A stretch of DNA of 64,000 nt. Source: Streptomyces sp. NBC_00190. Lineage in GTDB: Bacteria > Actinomycetota > Actinomycetes > Streptomycetales > Streptomycetaceae. The stretch lies in NCBI RefSeq assembly GCF_036203305.1, contig NZ_CP108131.1:7378001-7442000 (forward strand). The letters are read 5' to 3'. The position numbers were made by a program, and so were the translations under genes. The stretch's first letter is position 1; the number at the start of each line of letters is the position of its first letter. The notes under the pieces are model-generated. The model was given only the letters and a program-made list of their open reading frames with translations. It had not been told where the DNA came from and did not search any database. This document shows positions 17,103 to 26,939 of the stretch, in pieces.

Positions 17103-18236
17103 TCATGCCGCCACCCCCCGCCCGGTCGCGGCCGCCGGCAGCCCGGCCACCACGGCGAGCAGCCCCGCGTCGTCGACGACACCCAGGCACCGGCCGTCGT
17201 CGACGATCCGCGCCGGACCGCCGCTGCGGGCGACCGCCTCGATCGCTTCCGCCACCGTGGCGGCGGGGGTGAGCGCGGGTCCCTCGCCGGCCTCGTCGGC
17301 CGTCGCGGGGCGCATCGCGCTGCGTACGGTGAGCACCTGCTCGCGCGGCACGTCGCGGACGAAGTCCCGCACGTAGTCGTCGGCGGGCGAGCCCACGATC
17401 TCCTCGGGGGTGCCGAGCTGCACGATCCGCCCGTCGCGCATCAGCGCGATCCGGTCACCGAGGCGCAGCGCCTCGGACAGGTCGTGGGTGATGAAGACCA
17501 TCGTGCGGCCCTCCTCGTGGTGGAGCCGGGCCACCTCGTCCTGCATCTCGCGGCGGATCAGCGGATCGAGCGCGCTGAACGGTTCGTCGAACAGCAACAC
17601 TTCAGGATCGGCGGCCAGGGCGCGCGCGAGACCGACCCGCTGCTGCTGACCGCCGGACAGCTGGCCGGGACGGCGGTCCTCAAGGCCTTCGAGACCGACC
17701 TTGGTGATCATCTCGGCGGCCTTGGCGCGCCGGTCGGACCGGCTCACGCCCTGGATCTCCAGGCCGTAGGCAACGTTGTCGAGGACGGTGCGGTGCGGCA
17801 GCAGTCCGAAGTGCTGGAAGACCATGGCGGCGCGGTGGCGGCGCAGTTCGCGCAGCCGGGCCGGGTCCATGGCGAGGACGTCCTCGCCGTCGATGGCGAG
17901 GGACCCGGCCGTGGGCTCGATCAGCCGGGTCAGGCAGCGCACCAGGGTGGACTTGCCCGAGCCGGAGAGGCCCATGACGACGAAGACCTCCCCCTTGCGG
18001 ACGTCGAAGGTGACGTCACGGACGGCGGCGGTGCAGCCGGTCCGCTCCCGCAGTTCGGCGGCCGGCAGCGCGGCGTGCTCGGAGCCCGGCACGCGGGCCG
18101 CCTTGCGAGGCGGGCCGAAGACCTTCCACAGGCCCTGGATGGAGAACACGGGAGCGGCGTCGGCGTCGGGGCCGCCGTCCGCACCGGGGCTGCCGTCCGC
18201 GCCGGGAGCGGTGGAGCCGGTATGGACCGCGGTCAC
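17103..18236 (-). CDS. Glycine betaine ABC transporter ATP-binding protein (ProV-like)
   Basis: 377 residues: Walker [10 protein letters not shown]-loop [12 protein letters not shown], signature [15 protein letters not shown], Walker [12 protein letters not shown] and switch His ([14 protein letters not shown]). The signature is ProV/OpuA-like, and the C-terminal ~100 residues (after [11 protein letters not shown]) form a shortened CBS region, which in OpuA senses ionic strength. A Gly/Ala/Asp-rich N-terminal leader of about 30 residues is unusual. The GTG start overlaps the choline oxidase stop (GTGA), showing tight coupling. It energises uptake through the fused permease. Confidence 0.93.
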   Translation of the reverse strand: MTAVHTGSTAPGADGSPGADGGPDADAAPVFSIQGLWKVFGPPRKAARVPGSEHAALPAAELRERTGCTAAVRDVTFDVRKGEVFVVMGLSGSGKSTLVRCLTRLIEPTAGSLAIDGEDVLAMDPARLRELRRHRAAMVFQHFGLLPHRTVLDNVAYGLEIQGVSRSDRRAKAAEMITKVGLEGLEDRRPGQLSGGQQQRVGLARALAADPEVLLFDEPFSALDPLIRREMQDEVARLHHEEGRTMVFITHDLSEALRLGDRIALMRDGRIVQLGTPEEIVGSPADDYVRDFVRDVPREQVLTVRSAMRPATADEAGEGPALTPAATVAEAIEAVARSGGPARIVDDGRCLGVVDDAGLLAVVAGLPAAATGRGVAA

Positions 18237-19804
18237 CGGACCTCACCGCCCAGGAGCTCGGCGGCCTTCTCGCCGACCATCAGCACTCCGATCATCGGGT
18301 TCACCGCGGGCATCGTCGGGAAGACGGAGGCGTCCGCGATGCGGATGCCGTCGAGGCCCCGCACCTTCAAGTCAGGTCCCACCACTGCCCGTTCGTCGTC
18401 GGCGGCGCCCATCTTGCAGGTGCCGGCCGGGTGGTAGACGGTGTGCGCCACCGAGCGGGCGTACGCGCTCAGCGCCTCGTCGTCGGTGATCTCGGGGCCC
18501 GGGCACACCTCGCGCCCCAGCCATCCGGCCAGCGGCTCGGCCGCGGCGATCTTCCGGGCCAGCTTGATGCCGTCCACCAGCGTCCGGGCGTCGTAGTCGT
18601 CCTCGTCCGTGAAGTAGCGGAAGTCGAGGGCGGGCTTGACCTCGGGGTCCGCGCTCGTGAGGTAGAGACGCCCGCGGCTGCGCGGCTTGGGGATGTTGGG
18701 AGTCAACGAGACGCCGTGCGCCGGACGTTCGTAGCCGAGGCGCTCCGGGTTGTCGGTGAACGGGATCTGGTAGAAGTGGAACATCAGGTCGGGCCCGGGG
18801 GAGTCCGGGTCGCGCCGGACGAACAGCCCCGCGTCGCTGTCCATCGCCGAGTTCTCGGGGATCGGACCGTCCGTCTCCCAGACGATCACGGACTCCGGGT
18901 GGTCGAGGAGGTTCTCGCCGACTCCCGGCAGGTCGTGGAGGACGGGAATGCCGAGTGCCTCCAGGTCCGCGGCGGGGCCTATGCCGGAGTGCAGCAGCAG
19001 GCGCGGGGTGTCCACGGCGCCCGCGCACACCAGCACCTCGCGACGGGCGCGGATCAACGATTCCGTGCCGTCCGCGGCACGGACGTGGACCCCGCGCGCC
19101 CGGGTGCCGTCCAGCTCCAGGCGGTACGCCCAGGTCTCCAGCAGGATGCGCAGGTTGGGCCGGTCGTCCATGACCGGGTGGAGGTAGGCGACCGAGGCCG
19201 ACGAGCGCTTGTTGTCCTCGGGGTGGTAGGCGAGGTCGAAGAATCCGACGCCCTCGTGGAAGGGCTTGCGGTTGAAGCCCTCGACGAGGGGCACTCCCAG
19301 CGCGCCCCGGGCCGCGTCCACGAAGTCGCGGGCGATGGCGTTGCGGTCCGCCTCGCCGACCGGAACGATGTTGTTGAGGAGCCGCTCGAAGTACGGGTCC
19401 ATGGCGGCCGCGTGCCAGCCCTCGGCGCCCGCCCGCGACCATTCGTCCCAGTCGGAGGGGAGCGGCTTGAACGCGATCAGGGTGTTGTGCGAGGAGCAGC
19501 CGCCCAGGACGCGTGCCCGGCTGTGCCGGATGTGCGAGTTGCCGCGCGGCTGCTCGGTGGTGGGGTAGTCGTAGTCGAGCTCACCGCCGAGCAGGCCCAT
19601 CCAGCGGCGCAGGGTGAGTACGTCGGGGCGGTCGACGTCGCTCGGTCCGCCCTCGATGACGGCGACGGTGACGTCGGGGTCCTCGGTCAGGCGGGAGGCG
19701 ATCACCGAGCCGGCGGTGCCGCCTCCGACGATGACGTAGTCGAATTCCCGGCCGTGGCCGTGGCCGTCGCCGTGGTTGTCGTGGTGCGTGGTGGTCGTGT
19801 TCAT
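18233..19804 (-). CDS. betA: GMC-family choline oxidase/dehydrogenase
   Basis: 523 residues: FAD Rossmann motif [21 protein letters not shown] signatures [17 protein letters not shown] and [16 protein letters not shown], and the C-terminal active site [13 protein letters not shown]...NPMIGVLM. It converts choline to betaine aldehyde (and possibly on to glycine betaine if it is an oxidase). An odd His-rich start, [12 protein letters not shown] (residues 7-18), looks like a natural metal-binding tag. It lies between the aldehyde dehydrogenase (16-bp gap) and the ATPase (4-bp overlap). Choline specificity is inferred from the operon; other alcohol substrates are possible. Confidence 0.9.
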   Translation of the reverse strand: MNTTTTHHDNHGDGHGHGREFDYVIVGGGTAGSVIASRLTEDPDVTVAVIEGGPSDVDRPDVLTLRRWMGLLGGELDYDYPTTEQPRGNSHIRHSRARVLGGCSSHNTLIAFKPLPSDWDEWSRAGAEGWHAAAMDPYFERLLNNIVPVGEADRNAIARDFVDAARGALGVPLVEGFNRKPFHEGVGFFDLAYHPEDNKRSSASVAYLHPVMDDRPNLRILLETWAYRLELDGTRARGVHVRAADGTESLIRARREVLVCAGAVDTPRLLLHSGIGPAADLEALGIPVLHDLPGVGENLLDHPESVIVWETDGPIPENSAMDSDAGLFVRRDPDSPGPDLMFHFYQIPFTDNPERLGYERPAHGVSLTPNIPKPRSRGRLYLTSADPEVKPALDFRYFTDEDDYDARTLVDGIKLARKIAAAEPLAGWLGREVCPGPEITDDEALSAYARSVAHTVYHPAGTCKMGAADDERAVVGPDLKVRGLDGIRIADASVFPTMPAVNPMIGVLMVGEKAAELLGGEVR

Positions 19805-19820
19805 GTCTCTCCTGCCCCCG

Positions 19821-21305
19821 TCAGCCCGCGAACCAGCGCACGGGGCGCGGAGCGAGGTTCTCGTACACGTGCTTGGTCTCCCGGTACTCGGCCAGGCCCG
19901 ACGGGCCGAGCTCGCGGCCGATGCCGGACTTCCCGAAGCCGCCCCACTCGGCCTGCGGCAGGTAGGGGTGGAAGTCGTTGATCCAGACGGTGCCGTGGCG
20001 CAGCCGGCCGGCCACCCGACGGGCGCGGTCCCGGTCCGCCGACCAGACGGCACCCGCGAGGCCGTACTCGGTGTCGTTGGCGAGCGCGACGGCCTGCTCC
20101 TCGGTGCGGAAGGTCTCCACGGTCAGGACCGGTCCGAAGACCTCCTCGCGCACGACGCGCATCTCGCGGTGGCAGCGGTCGAGGACGGTGGGCCGGTAGA
20201 AGTAGCCGGGGCCTTCCGGTCGTTCGCCCCCGGCGCGCAGTACGGCGCCCTCGGCGAGCGCGGAGGCGACGTAGGACTCGGTCCGCGCCAGCTGGGCGGC
20301 GGAGACCAGCGGGCCGCATTCGATGCCCGGATCGGTACCGCGGCCGATGCGGATCTTCTCGGCGCGGCGGGCGAGTTCGGCGACGAAGCGCTCGCGCAGG
20401 GACTCCTCGACGATCAGGCGTGAGCCGGCCGAGCACACCTGGCCGCTGTGCATGAAGGCGGCGTTGAGGGCCTGGTCGACGGCGGTGTCGAAGCCGTCTG
20501 CGGTGGCGCAGGCGTCGGCGAAGACGACATTGGGGTTCTTGCCCCCGAGTTCGAGGGCGACCTTCTTGACCGTGTCCGCGGCCGCGCGCATGACCTTCGT
20601 ACCGCTGGTCAGTCCGCCGGTGAAGGAGACCAGGTCGACGTCGGGATGGGCGGCGAGCCGGGCGCCGACCGGATCGCCCGCCCCCGTGACCAGATTGGCG
20701 ACTCCGGCGGGCAGGCCCGCCTCGGCCAGCAGCTCGATGAGGACCACCGTGGTCAGCGGGGTGAGCTCGCTCGGCTTGATCACGAAGGTGTTGCCCGCGG
20801 CCAGGGCCGGGGCGATCTTCCAGCTGGCCTGGAGCAAGGGGTAGTTCCACGGGGTGATCAGGGCGCACACCCCGACCGGCTCGTGCACGACGACGCTGTG
20901 GATGTCGGGGGATCCGGCGTCCACGACCCGGCCCGCGCTCTCCTCGGTGACGAGGTCGGCGAAGTAGCGGAAGGCGTCGCTGACGCAGTCCACGTCCGCG
21001 CGGCCCTCTTCGAGCGTCTTGCCCGCGTCCTGGCTCTCCAGGAGACCGATGCGCTCACGGTCGCGCTGGAGCAGGTCGGCCGTGCGGCGCAGCAGTGCCG
21101 CACGCTCCGCGACCGGGGTGCCCGGCCACTGCCCGCCGTCGAACGCGGCCCGTGCGGCGCCGACCGCCGCGTCGGTGTCGGCGGTGGCGCCCTCCGAGAC
21201 CACGGCGAGGACGGTGGCGTCCACGGGATCCAGGACTTCCCTGGTGGCTCCAGAGGCCGCGGACCGCCAAGTCCCGGCTGTGTAGATCGTCTTTTGCTCC
21301 GACAC
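19821..21305 (-). CDS. betB: Betaine aldehyde dehydrogenase
   Basis: 494 residues of the NAD(P)-dependent aldehyde dehydrogenase superfamily: cofactor motif TPWNYPLLQ, Rossmann SFTGGLTSGTKV, general base ELGGKNPNVVF, and nucleophile Cys in NAAFMHSGQVCSAGSR. The C-terminal GYGIG-like region reads GGFGKSGIGRELG and continues into EYRETKHVYENL, typical of BetB/GbsA. It oxidises betaine aldehyde to glycine betaine. The start is GTG 21305 with GGAGG about 12 bases upstream. First gene of the five-gene betaine operon; inverted repeats lie 100 bp upstream. Confidence 0.9.
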   Translation of the reverse strand: MSEQKTIYTAGTWRSAASGATREVLDPVDATVLAVVSEGATADTDAAVGAARAAFDGGQWPGTPVAERAALLRRTADLLQRDRERIGLLESQDAGKTLEEGRADVDCVSDAFRYFADLVTEESAGRVVDAGSPDIHSVVVHEPVGVCALITPWNYPLLQASWKIAPALAAGNTFVIKPSELTPLTTVVLIELLAEAGLPAGVANLVTGAGDPVGARLAAHPDVDLVSFTGGLTSGTKVMRAAADTVKKVALELGGKNPNVVFADACATADGFDTAVDQALNAAFMHSGQVCSAGSRLIVEESLRERFVAELARRAEKIRIGRGTDPGIECGPLVSAAQLARTESYVASALAEGAVLRAGGERPEGPGYFYRPTVLDRCHREMRVVREEVFGPVLTVETFRTEEQAVALANDTEYGLAGAVWSADRDRARRVAGRLRHGTVWINDFHPYLPQAEWGGFGKSGIGRELGPSGLAEYRETKHVYENLAPRPVRWFAG

Positions 21306-21402
21306 GACGCGCTGTACCTCCGGTTTCGCCACCGCGGCGAACCCGCGGCGATCTGGCAATCACCGCGCATGCCCCCCGACCCGGAAGTCATGTCCCATCC
21401 GC

Positions 21403-21424
21403 CACTTGAAGTGACTGGAGTCAC
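21403..21424. promoter_or_regulatory. Overlapping inverted repeats upstream of the betaine operon
   Basis: CACTT-G-AAGTG (21403-21413) is immediately joined to GTGACT-GG-AGTCAC (21411-21424). Both are symmetric and overlap, about 100 bp before the betB start. This looks like an operator for a dimeric regulator responsive to choline or osmolarity; the regulator is unknown. Confidence 0.45.
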
Positions 21425-21452
21425 GCGGACCCGTGGGCCGTGCCGGGTATGT

Positions 21453-21484
21453 CCGGGACCCCGGGACCCCGGGACCCCGGGACC
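21453..21484. repeat. Four tandem copies of CCGGGACC
   Basis: Four perfect 8-bp units in a row, followed by TCGGGG, right after the stop of the CLC gene (minus strand). Because the unit contains the self-complementary CCCGGG, the tract can fold on itself and may help end CLC transcription. Confidence 0.6.
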
Positions 21485-21492
21485 TCGGGGTC

Positions 21493-22770
21493 TCAGGATG
21501 ACTTCGCCATGCGCAGGCGCAGGCTGTCGTAGACCGGCGGGCTCCCCATCCGGTCCGCGGTCAGCGTCGCGGCGAAGCAGGCGGCGAGCAGCGGCACGAG
21601 CAGCGAGGTGGTCCCCGTCATCTCGACGACGAGCGTGATGCCCGTGACGGGCGCGCGGACGACCGCGGCGAACAACGCGGCCATGCCGACGATCGCGAAG
21701 GGCACGGCGCCGGAGCCGTCGCCCGGCAGCGCGAGGCCGTGCACGAGAGCCCCCCACAGGGCCCCCAGCGCCAGCAGGGGAGCGAACAGCCCGCCCGGGG
21801 TGCCGGCCGAGTAGCTGAGGGGGCCGGCCAGGAACCGCACCGCGAAATACCCCGCGAGTACGGAGCCCACGGGCATGTCGCCGCCCAGCAGGCGCCCGCT
21901 CAGCTCGTCCCCGCCGCCGGCCAGCAGCGGGTCGATGCCGAGCAGGAGGCCCACGACGGCCCCGATCAGAGCCGCCCGGGCCACCGGTCCGACCCGGGTG
22001 GCGCGATCGGCGAGGTCCAGGAACCCGACGATGAGCCGGCTGTAGGCCACACCCAGGACCGCGGTGGCCGCGCCGAACAGCAGGACGGCGGGCAGCAGCG
22101 CGAGCGGTGGGTCGGCCAAGGTGGCCGGGACCCGGAAGACGGGCCGGTCGCCCACGATGAGCTCGGAGCATCCGACGGCCGTGGCGGTCCCGATGAGCGT
22201 GAGGAGGACCACACGCGCCTCGACCGCCTTGGCCACTTCCTCACAGACGAACACCACCCCGCTGAGGGGCGCGGTGAAGGCCACCGCGAGGCCGGCGCCG
22301 GCGAGCGAGGTGTGCAGCACCGTGACGTCCCGCGGGCTCATCCTCGCGAGCCGCCCGGCCTCCGCCCCGATCGCCGCACCCATGTGCACCGTCGGGCCTT
22401 CCCGGCCGAGCACCAGGCCCGAGCCCATGGCGATCACGCCGCCCACGAACTTGGCCGGCAGGAGCCAGAGCAAGGGCCGTGGCTCCCGCTCGCCGCGCCA
22501 CACGGCCTCGACGTCCTGGATGCCGCTGCCGGCGGCCAGCGGGACCCGCCGGGCCAGCGCGCACGCGACGGTGGCGCCCGCCGCCGTGGTGAGGACCGGA
22601 ATCAGCCAGCCGGGCCCGGCGAGGCGCTCCGTGGCGCTCAGCAGTGAAACGTGCAGTTCCTGGACCCGTACGAGGCACCAGCGGAAGCTCGCGCCGACCA
22701 GTCCGACGAGGCAGCCCGCGACCGCCGCCACGAGGTAGGCGGCCGGCCCGCCACGGGGAGCACCGGGCAT
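21493..22770 (-). CDS. CLC-family chloride/proton antiporter
   Basis: A 425-residue membrane protein with the CLC motifs GSGIQDVE (81-88; usually GSGIP), GREGPTVH with the gating Glu124, and GTPGGLFAPLLALGAL. A Glu pair in FVCEEVAKAVE matches the internal proton-transfer Glu of antiporters such as E. coli ClcA, so exchange rather than passive channel activity is likely. It has about ten hydrophobic segments and no CBS domain. It lies upstream of, and in the same direction as, the betaine operon; chloride handling and osmoprotection may be linked, but a shared transcript is doubtful because of the repeat tract between them. Confidence 0.93.
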   Translation of the reverse strand: MPGAPRGGPAAYLVAAVAGCLVGLVGASFRWCLVRVQELHVSLLSATERLAGPGWLIPVLTTAAGATVACALARRVPLAAGSGIQDVEAVWRGEREPRPLLWLLPAKFVGGVIAMGSGLVLGREGPTVHMGAAIGAEAGRLARMSPRDVTVLHTSLAGAGLAVAFTAPLSGVVFVCEEVAKAVEARVVLLTLIGTATAVGCSELIVGDRPVFRVPATLADPPLALLPAVLLFGAATAVLGVAYSRLIVGFLDLADRATRVGPVARAALIGAVVGLLLGIDPLLAGGGDELSGRLLGGDMPVGSVLAGYFAVRFLAGPLSYSAGTPGGLFAPLLALGALWGALVHGLALPGDGSGAVPFAIVGMAALFAAVVRAPVTGITLVVEMTGTTSLLVPLLAACFAATLTADRMGSPPVYDSLRLRMAKSS

Positions 22771-22970
22771 GCACAGACCTCCGCCGAGCCGTGGTTCGCG
22801 TCGGTCAGAGCGTCACCCGCCGCCACCGGGCCTTTCCGGACGTCGGCGCAGCCGCGCCGAAACCGGCCCCGACTGGGCCAACGGCGACGGCGCGCGCCTC
22901 CCGGCGGTGTCCGTCGACGTCCCGCCGAGCGCCGGTCAGCTCCCGTTCGGCCTCCGAATGCCCTGACCGG
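22771..22970. other. Intergenic region
   Basis: 200 bp between the CHAT protease stop and the CLC start. Presumably the CLC promoter; no clear element or hairpin is named. Confidence 0.35.
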
Positions 22971-25900
22971 TCATCTCGACTCCCCTTCCTGGGGCGGAGC
23001 CAGGCCGGGGCCGAGCCAGACGTCCTCCACGGGGCGGCCGAGCAGGTACTCGGCGCCGTAGGGGTAGCGCTTGAAGGCCGCGGGCTGGTACATCGCGTGC
23101 TCGCCCTTCCTGGGCGGCGGCAGCGACGGGGCGTCCCGCAGGGCCTCGAACTCCGGGCGTACGGAGTCGGGGAGCATCCCGCGGTCGAGGTGGTGCGCCG
23201 CCAGCCGACGGACCAGGTGCCGTGCCAGCTCCCCGCTGTCCGTGTCCCGTTCGAAGAGCAGGGTGAGCCGGTAGTAGGTGTCGTTCCCGTCCGGGCCGTC
23301 CTGCTGGATCTCCACCACCATTTCGCAGTCGTTGAGGAAACTCTGCTTGGGCCGGAAGCCGACCGAGTTGGCCCACGGATAGCGGATGTGGCCCGCGAGT
23401 CTGAGGCCTTCGGCATCCGGCTCGTCGGCGACCAGCACCAGCCGGGCGTCGGTCACGTACAGGCTCAGCCCGAAGATCCGCCACTCGGTCTCCGAAGCCG
23501 AGCGGAAGTTGGCGAAGTCGAGCGTCTCCTTCGTCCACCACGCCCCGCGGACCGGAACGGGACCGTGTACCTCACCGTCGAACGAGGTGAACCTGATCCG
23601 GCCGTCCGGATGGAACCGGGTGTGCCGCACATCCGCCAACTCCTGCTCGTCCGGGCCGTGCCGGGCCATCATCATGAACGGCTCGTGCACGACGCGGGAG
23701 GGCGGCCGGGGCGGGACGGCCGGACCGCCCGGAGCGGCGGCCCGCGCGCTCACCGCAGGCCGCTCCGGCTCCCAAGGCTTCTCGGACCGCCGGCGCCGCC
23801 GGGAATCCGGACGGGCCGGGGGAGCGGCGGCCGGTTTCCTGCCCGGTCCCTCGCCGAGTCCCACGTACGCGTAGGCGAGGAAGGCCAGCGGGAACGAGCC
23901 GCGGCCGTCGCGCCACCGCTGCAGCTCCGCGCGCTGCACGGCGCGCAGCGCCGCCGCGGGTTCGACATGGTGGCGCAGGGCCTCGACGAGGCCGAGGTCG
24001 ATCCGCTGCGCGGTCGGGGAGTCCAGGAGTTTGAACAGGGTGCAGTACACGTGCTCGGCGCCGCCGTGGACGACCGCGGCGCCCAGCCCGAGCCACTCGG
24101 GTACGTCCAGCAGGGACGGGGCGTACCCGCTGTCCGGCTGCCCGTACACACCGAGGCTCGCGCAGGCGGCGAGCAGCACGCGGCGGGGCATCCGGTAGAG
24201 GGGCGCCCCCGCGTCATCGGTCCGGTACAGGTCGTGCAGCCCCAGGGGGCCGTCGCAGAACTGGAAGCCGGAGCCGCCGGGATCGCTCCGGGTGGGGCCG
24301 GCCACGTGGCCCGCGAGGTAGAGGACGGCCTCGTCCGTGCCCTCCCGGGCGAGGAGCGAGGCGAATTCGGCCTTGCTCAGGGGGCCGACGACCACCTCGC
24401 TGTCCTCGGGGACGGTGGCCACGGCGCTGCGCAGCTTCTGGTCGGGATGGTGTGGGGGCAGGTCCGGCCCCAGGACGGCCAGGGCCGCGGGCGCCTCGCC
24501 GCCCCTCGGGGCCGCCGCATCGTCCCGTGCGGGGGACGCGAGCGCAGCGTCCCGCACGGTGATCCGCCGCCGCTGCGACAACAGGGCGATCGACGGCAGG
24601 TAGGACACCTGCGCCGCGTCCAGGACCAGTCGTTGCGGCGTGAGCGTGAGCGCACAGACCGGTACGAGGGCCAGCGCGCCCGTGGGCGCCAGCACCAGCG
24701 GCACCGGCGCCGGGGCCGTGCGCAGGGCTTCGCGCAGCACCTCGGGGAGCATCGCGGCGCCGAGCCCGTCGAAGATCCGCGACCACACCTGACCCGCGGT
24801 CAGGGATTCTCCCGCCACCGGGTCGTCGGCGCCCACGAGCATCAGGGCGCTGCCCCGCAGCCGCTTCGCCTGCGAGGGCGCCCCCGGCAGCCGGACGGGC
24901 AGGTGCCGGACCAGGTCCTCGTAGGGACCGGCGAACTCCGCGTGCACGGTGCGCTGGGCGTGCCAGTCGCCCGACGGGCTGCGGACCGCGTGATAGATCC
25001 ACTCTCCGACCCGTGCGTAACTCCAGTACCACCCGCCCGGAAACATCGTCTCGATCTCGCCGTCGAGATCGACGGCCGCGGGCTCCTCACCGCCGACCCA
25101 GGAGGCGCGGCGCACCAGGATGGTCCGGTCGGTCAGCAGCGGGTCGGAGGACTGCGGATCCGGCGGCGCAGCCTTCCCGCCCGCGCCACCGGGGCCGGGG
25201 CCGAGCGCGGGCGGCAGGCCCGTGCTGGAGACCAGCGCGTCGAGCACCGCGCGCAGACGGCTGCCCCGTTCGTCCGACTCGACGGGCACGGACTGTGCGC
25301 GGATGATCTCCAGCAGCTCGCCGACCAGGGCCGGATCGGCCGCCGCGAGGTCCAGCGCGAGGGCGTAGGTGGAGGCGTGGGAGGCGACCCAGCGCGCCCG
25401 CCACTGGGTGGTGGGCAGCTGGTAGCGGACGCGCTGGACGGCGCCCAGGCTCTCCAGGGCGTTGCCCAGCGCTTCCTCGTGCATCCCGACGGCCCGCTGG
25501 ATGCGGGCGAGCGCGGCGTAGGCCTGGGACTCCAGCAGCGGCATCCGCGACCGGCTCAGGTGGCGCAGCACGTTGTCCATGAGCCCGGCGGCGTAGACGT
25601 AGCGCTCGTGCCGTCCGTCCTCGTCGACGCGGTCGGTCTCGGGATGGTCCTGCGGGTTCTCGATGATGTCCAGGTAGAGGGTGACCAGCAGCAGCACCTG
25701 CGCCGCGTGGTCCCCGACGGAGGCGCCCAGATCGGCCAGGCCGTCCTTCTGCTCGTACTGGCCCATCAGCTGTTCCACCACGCCGACCGTGTTGCCCGCG
25801 TCGTGCATCAGGCGCAGCACCAGCAGCTCCGTCCGGGCCAGCACGGCCAGGTTCCCGGCGCGCATCGCCGCGTGGCGGGTGCGGCACATGAGCCGGAGGC

Positions 25901-26939
25901 CTTCGACGCACCGGACGGAGTCCCGCGGGTCCGCGGTCAGGGCCTCGGTCATGCGCAGTTCGGCCTCGGCGGCCCAGTAACGGGCCCGGCGGCCCTGCCC
26001 CAGCAACTGGACGGCCTCCCGCCAGCGCGCTTCCGCGGCCGCGGGCTGACCCGCGGCCAGCAGGACGTCCCCGGCCTGCAGCGCGCACCAGCCGCGGATC
26101 CCGGGCGGCGCGGCCGCCGCGAGGGCGCGGGCTTCCTCCGACAGCACCATGGCCGACTGGAATTCGAGCCGGGCGACGGCGGCCAGGGCCCGGCACTGCA
26201 CGAGGACCGGCCCGACCCGGTCCGGCAGCGGTTCGCCGCCGTCTCCGAGGAACCACTCGGTCCGGGCCCGGTCGTCATGGGTCGCCTTGTCCACGGCGAG
26301 GACCACACGGGCCGCCGTACTGTCCCACATGGCGCGCAGCAGGAAGAACCGGCCCAGGAACCGTACGGGGCTGTCGGCGGGTGCCTGGGACGTGATGCCG
26401 AGCCGCAGCATCGACAGCGACAGCCGCACGAGGGCGACGAGCGCGGCGGCGGGCAGGGCGGCGATCAGCAGGGCAGGGCCGGTCCAGGCGGCCCAGAGGA
26501 GGACGCCGGCGAGTGAAGCGCCGGCCAGGGGCCTGCGCCAGCCGGTCAGGGCCCACGCCGTCACCGGGAAACAGACCGCGGCCCAGCCGGGAGCGGACAG
26601 CAGCAGACACGCCGTCACCGTCAGCGCCACGACGGCCGAGCGGACCGCGAGGACCTTCCACCACAGGGTGCGTTCGAGAGCGGCGAACAGATCGCACTCG
26701 TACAGCCCGATGCGGGTCCTCCCCGACCGGCCGGCCCGGGCCAGCCACCAGGACACGGCGAAACGGGGGAGCAGCCCGAGCAGGGTCCATGGACGGAGCC
26801 CCTTCGAGAACAGCCCCGACAGGGGGATCGCGTCCTCGATGATCGCTTCGTCGTGGTCGAGCCGGTTGCGCTGCGCGAGCCAGTCGCGCAGCCCGTCCTC
26901 GGCGTCCGGGCCGAACGGATCGAAAACCGAGATGTTCAC
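22971..26939 (-). CDS. Membrane-anchored TPR-CHAT caspase-like protease with possible PH/GRAM-like C-terminus
   Basis: 1322 residues starting at GTG 26939, which overlaps the upstream stop (GTGA). Residues 98-133 and 139-175 are hydrophobic and should form two to four membrane spans. About 225-620 is helical and TPR-like (ALAAVARLEFQSAMVLSEEARAL, AEARWREAVQLLGQG, LESQAYAALARIQRAVGM). The CHAT domain covers about 690-1000 with catalytic His878 (LYLAGHVAG) and Cys926 (VLLAACASLG), the CHAT/separase dyad. After an Arg/Pro-rich linker, about 1090-1250 (IFGLSLYVTDARLVLVADEPD, IRYPWANSVGF, YRLTLLFERD) resembles a PH/GRAM fold, which I infer only. It probably acts at the membrane on a partner encoded upstream. 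Third gene of the operon. Confidence 0.85.
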   Translation of the reverse strand: MNISVFDPFGPDAEDGLRDWLAQRNRLDHDEAIIEDAIPLSGLFSKGLRPWTLLGLLPRFAVSWWLARAGRSGRTRIGLYECDLFAALERTLWWKVLAVRSAVVALTVTACLLLSAPGWAAVCFPVTAWALTGWRRPLAGASLAGVLLWAAWTGPALLIAALPAAALVALVRLSLSMLRLGITSQAPADSPVRFLGRFFLLRAMWDSTAARVVLAVDKATHDDRARTEWFLGDGGEPLPDRVGPVLVQCRALAAVARLEFQSAMVLSEEARALAAAAPPGIRGWCALQAGDVLLAAGQPAAAEARWREAVQLLGQGRRARYWAAEAELRMTEALTADPRDSVRCVEGLRLMCRTRHAAMRAGNLAVLARTELLVLRLMHDAGNTVGVVEQLMGQYEQKDGLADLGASVGDHAAQVLLLVTLYLDIIENPQDHPETDRVDEDGRHERYVYAAGLMDNVLRHLSRSRMPLLESQAYAALARIQRAVGMHEEALGNALESLGAVQRVRYQLPTTQWRARWVASHASTYALALDLAAADPALVGELLEIIRAQSVPVESDERGSRLRAVLDALVSSTGLPPALGPGPGGAGGKAAPPDPQSSDPLLTDRTILVRRASWVGGEEPAAVDLDGEIETMFPGGWYWSYARVGEWIYHAVRSPSGDWHAQRTVHAEFAGPYEDLVRHLPVRLPGAPSQAKRLRGSALMLVGADDPVAGESLTAGQVWSRIFDGLGAAMLPEVLREALRTAPAPVPLVLAPTGALALVPVCALTLTPQRLVLDAAQVSYLPSIALLSQRRRITVRDAALASPARDDAAAPRGGEAPAALAVLGPDLPPHHPDQKLRSAVATVPEDSEVVVGPLSKAEFASLLAREGTDEAVLYLAGHVAGPTRSDPGGSGFQFCDGPLGLHDLYRTDDAGAPLYRMPRRVLLAACASLGVYGQPDSGYAPSLLDVPEWLGLGAAVVHGGAEHVYCTLFKLLDSPTAQRIDLGLVEALRHHVEPAAALRAVQRAELQRWRDGRGSFPLAFLAYAYVGLGEGPGRKPAAAPPARPDSRRRRRSEKPWEPERPAVSARAAAPGGPAVPPRPPSRVVHEPFMMMARHGPDEQELADVRHTRFHPDGRIRFTSFDGEVHGPVPVRGAWWTKETLDFANFRSASETEWRIFGLSLYVTDARLVLVADEPDAEGLRLAGHIRYPWANSVGFRPKQSFLNDCEMVVEIQQDGPDGNDTYYRLTLLFERDTDSGELARHLVRRLAAHHLDRGMLPDSVRPEFEALRDAPSLPPPRKGEHAMYQPAAFKRYPYGAEYLLGRPVEDVWLGPGLAPPQEGESR

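Noticed and set aside
22644..26516. A 1290-residue open frame on the plus strand antisense to the CHAT gene
   Set aside because: Composition is Gly/Arg/Pro/Ala/His-rich with no motifs; it is the usual G+C-driven antisense frame opposite a real gene.
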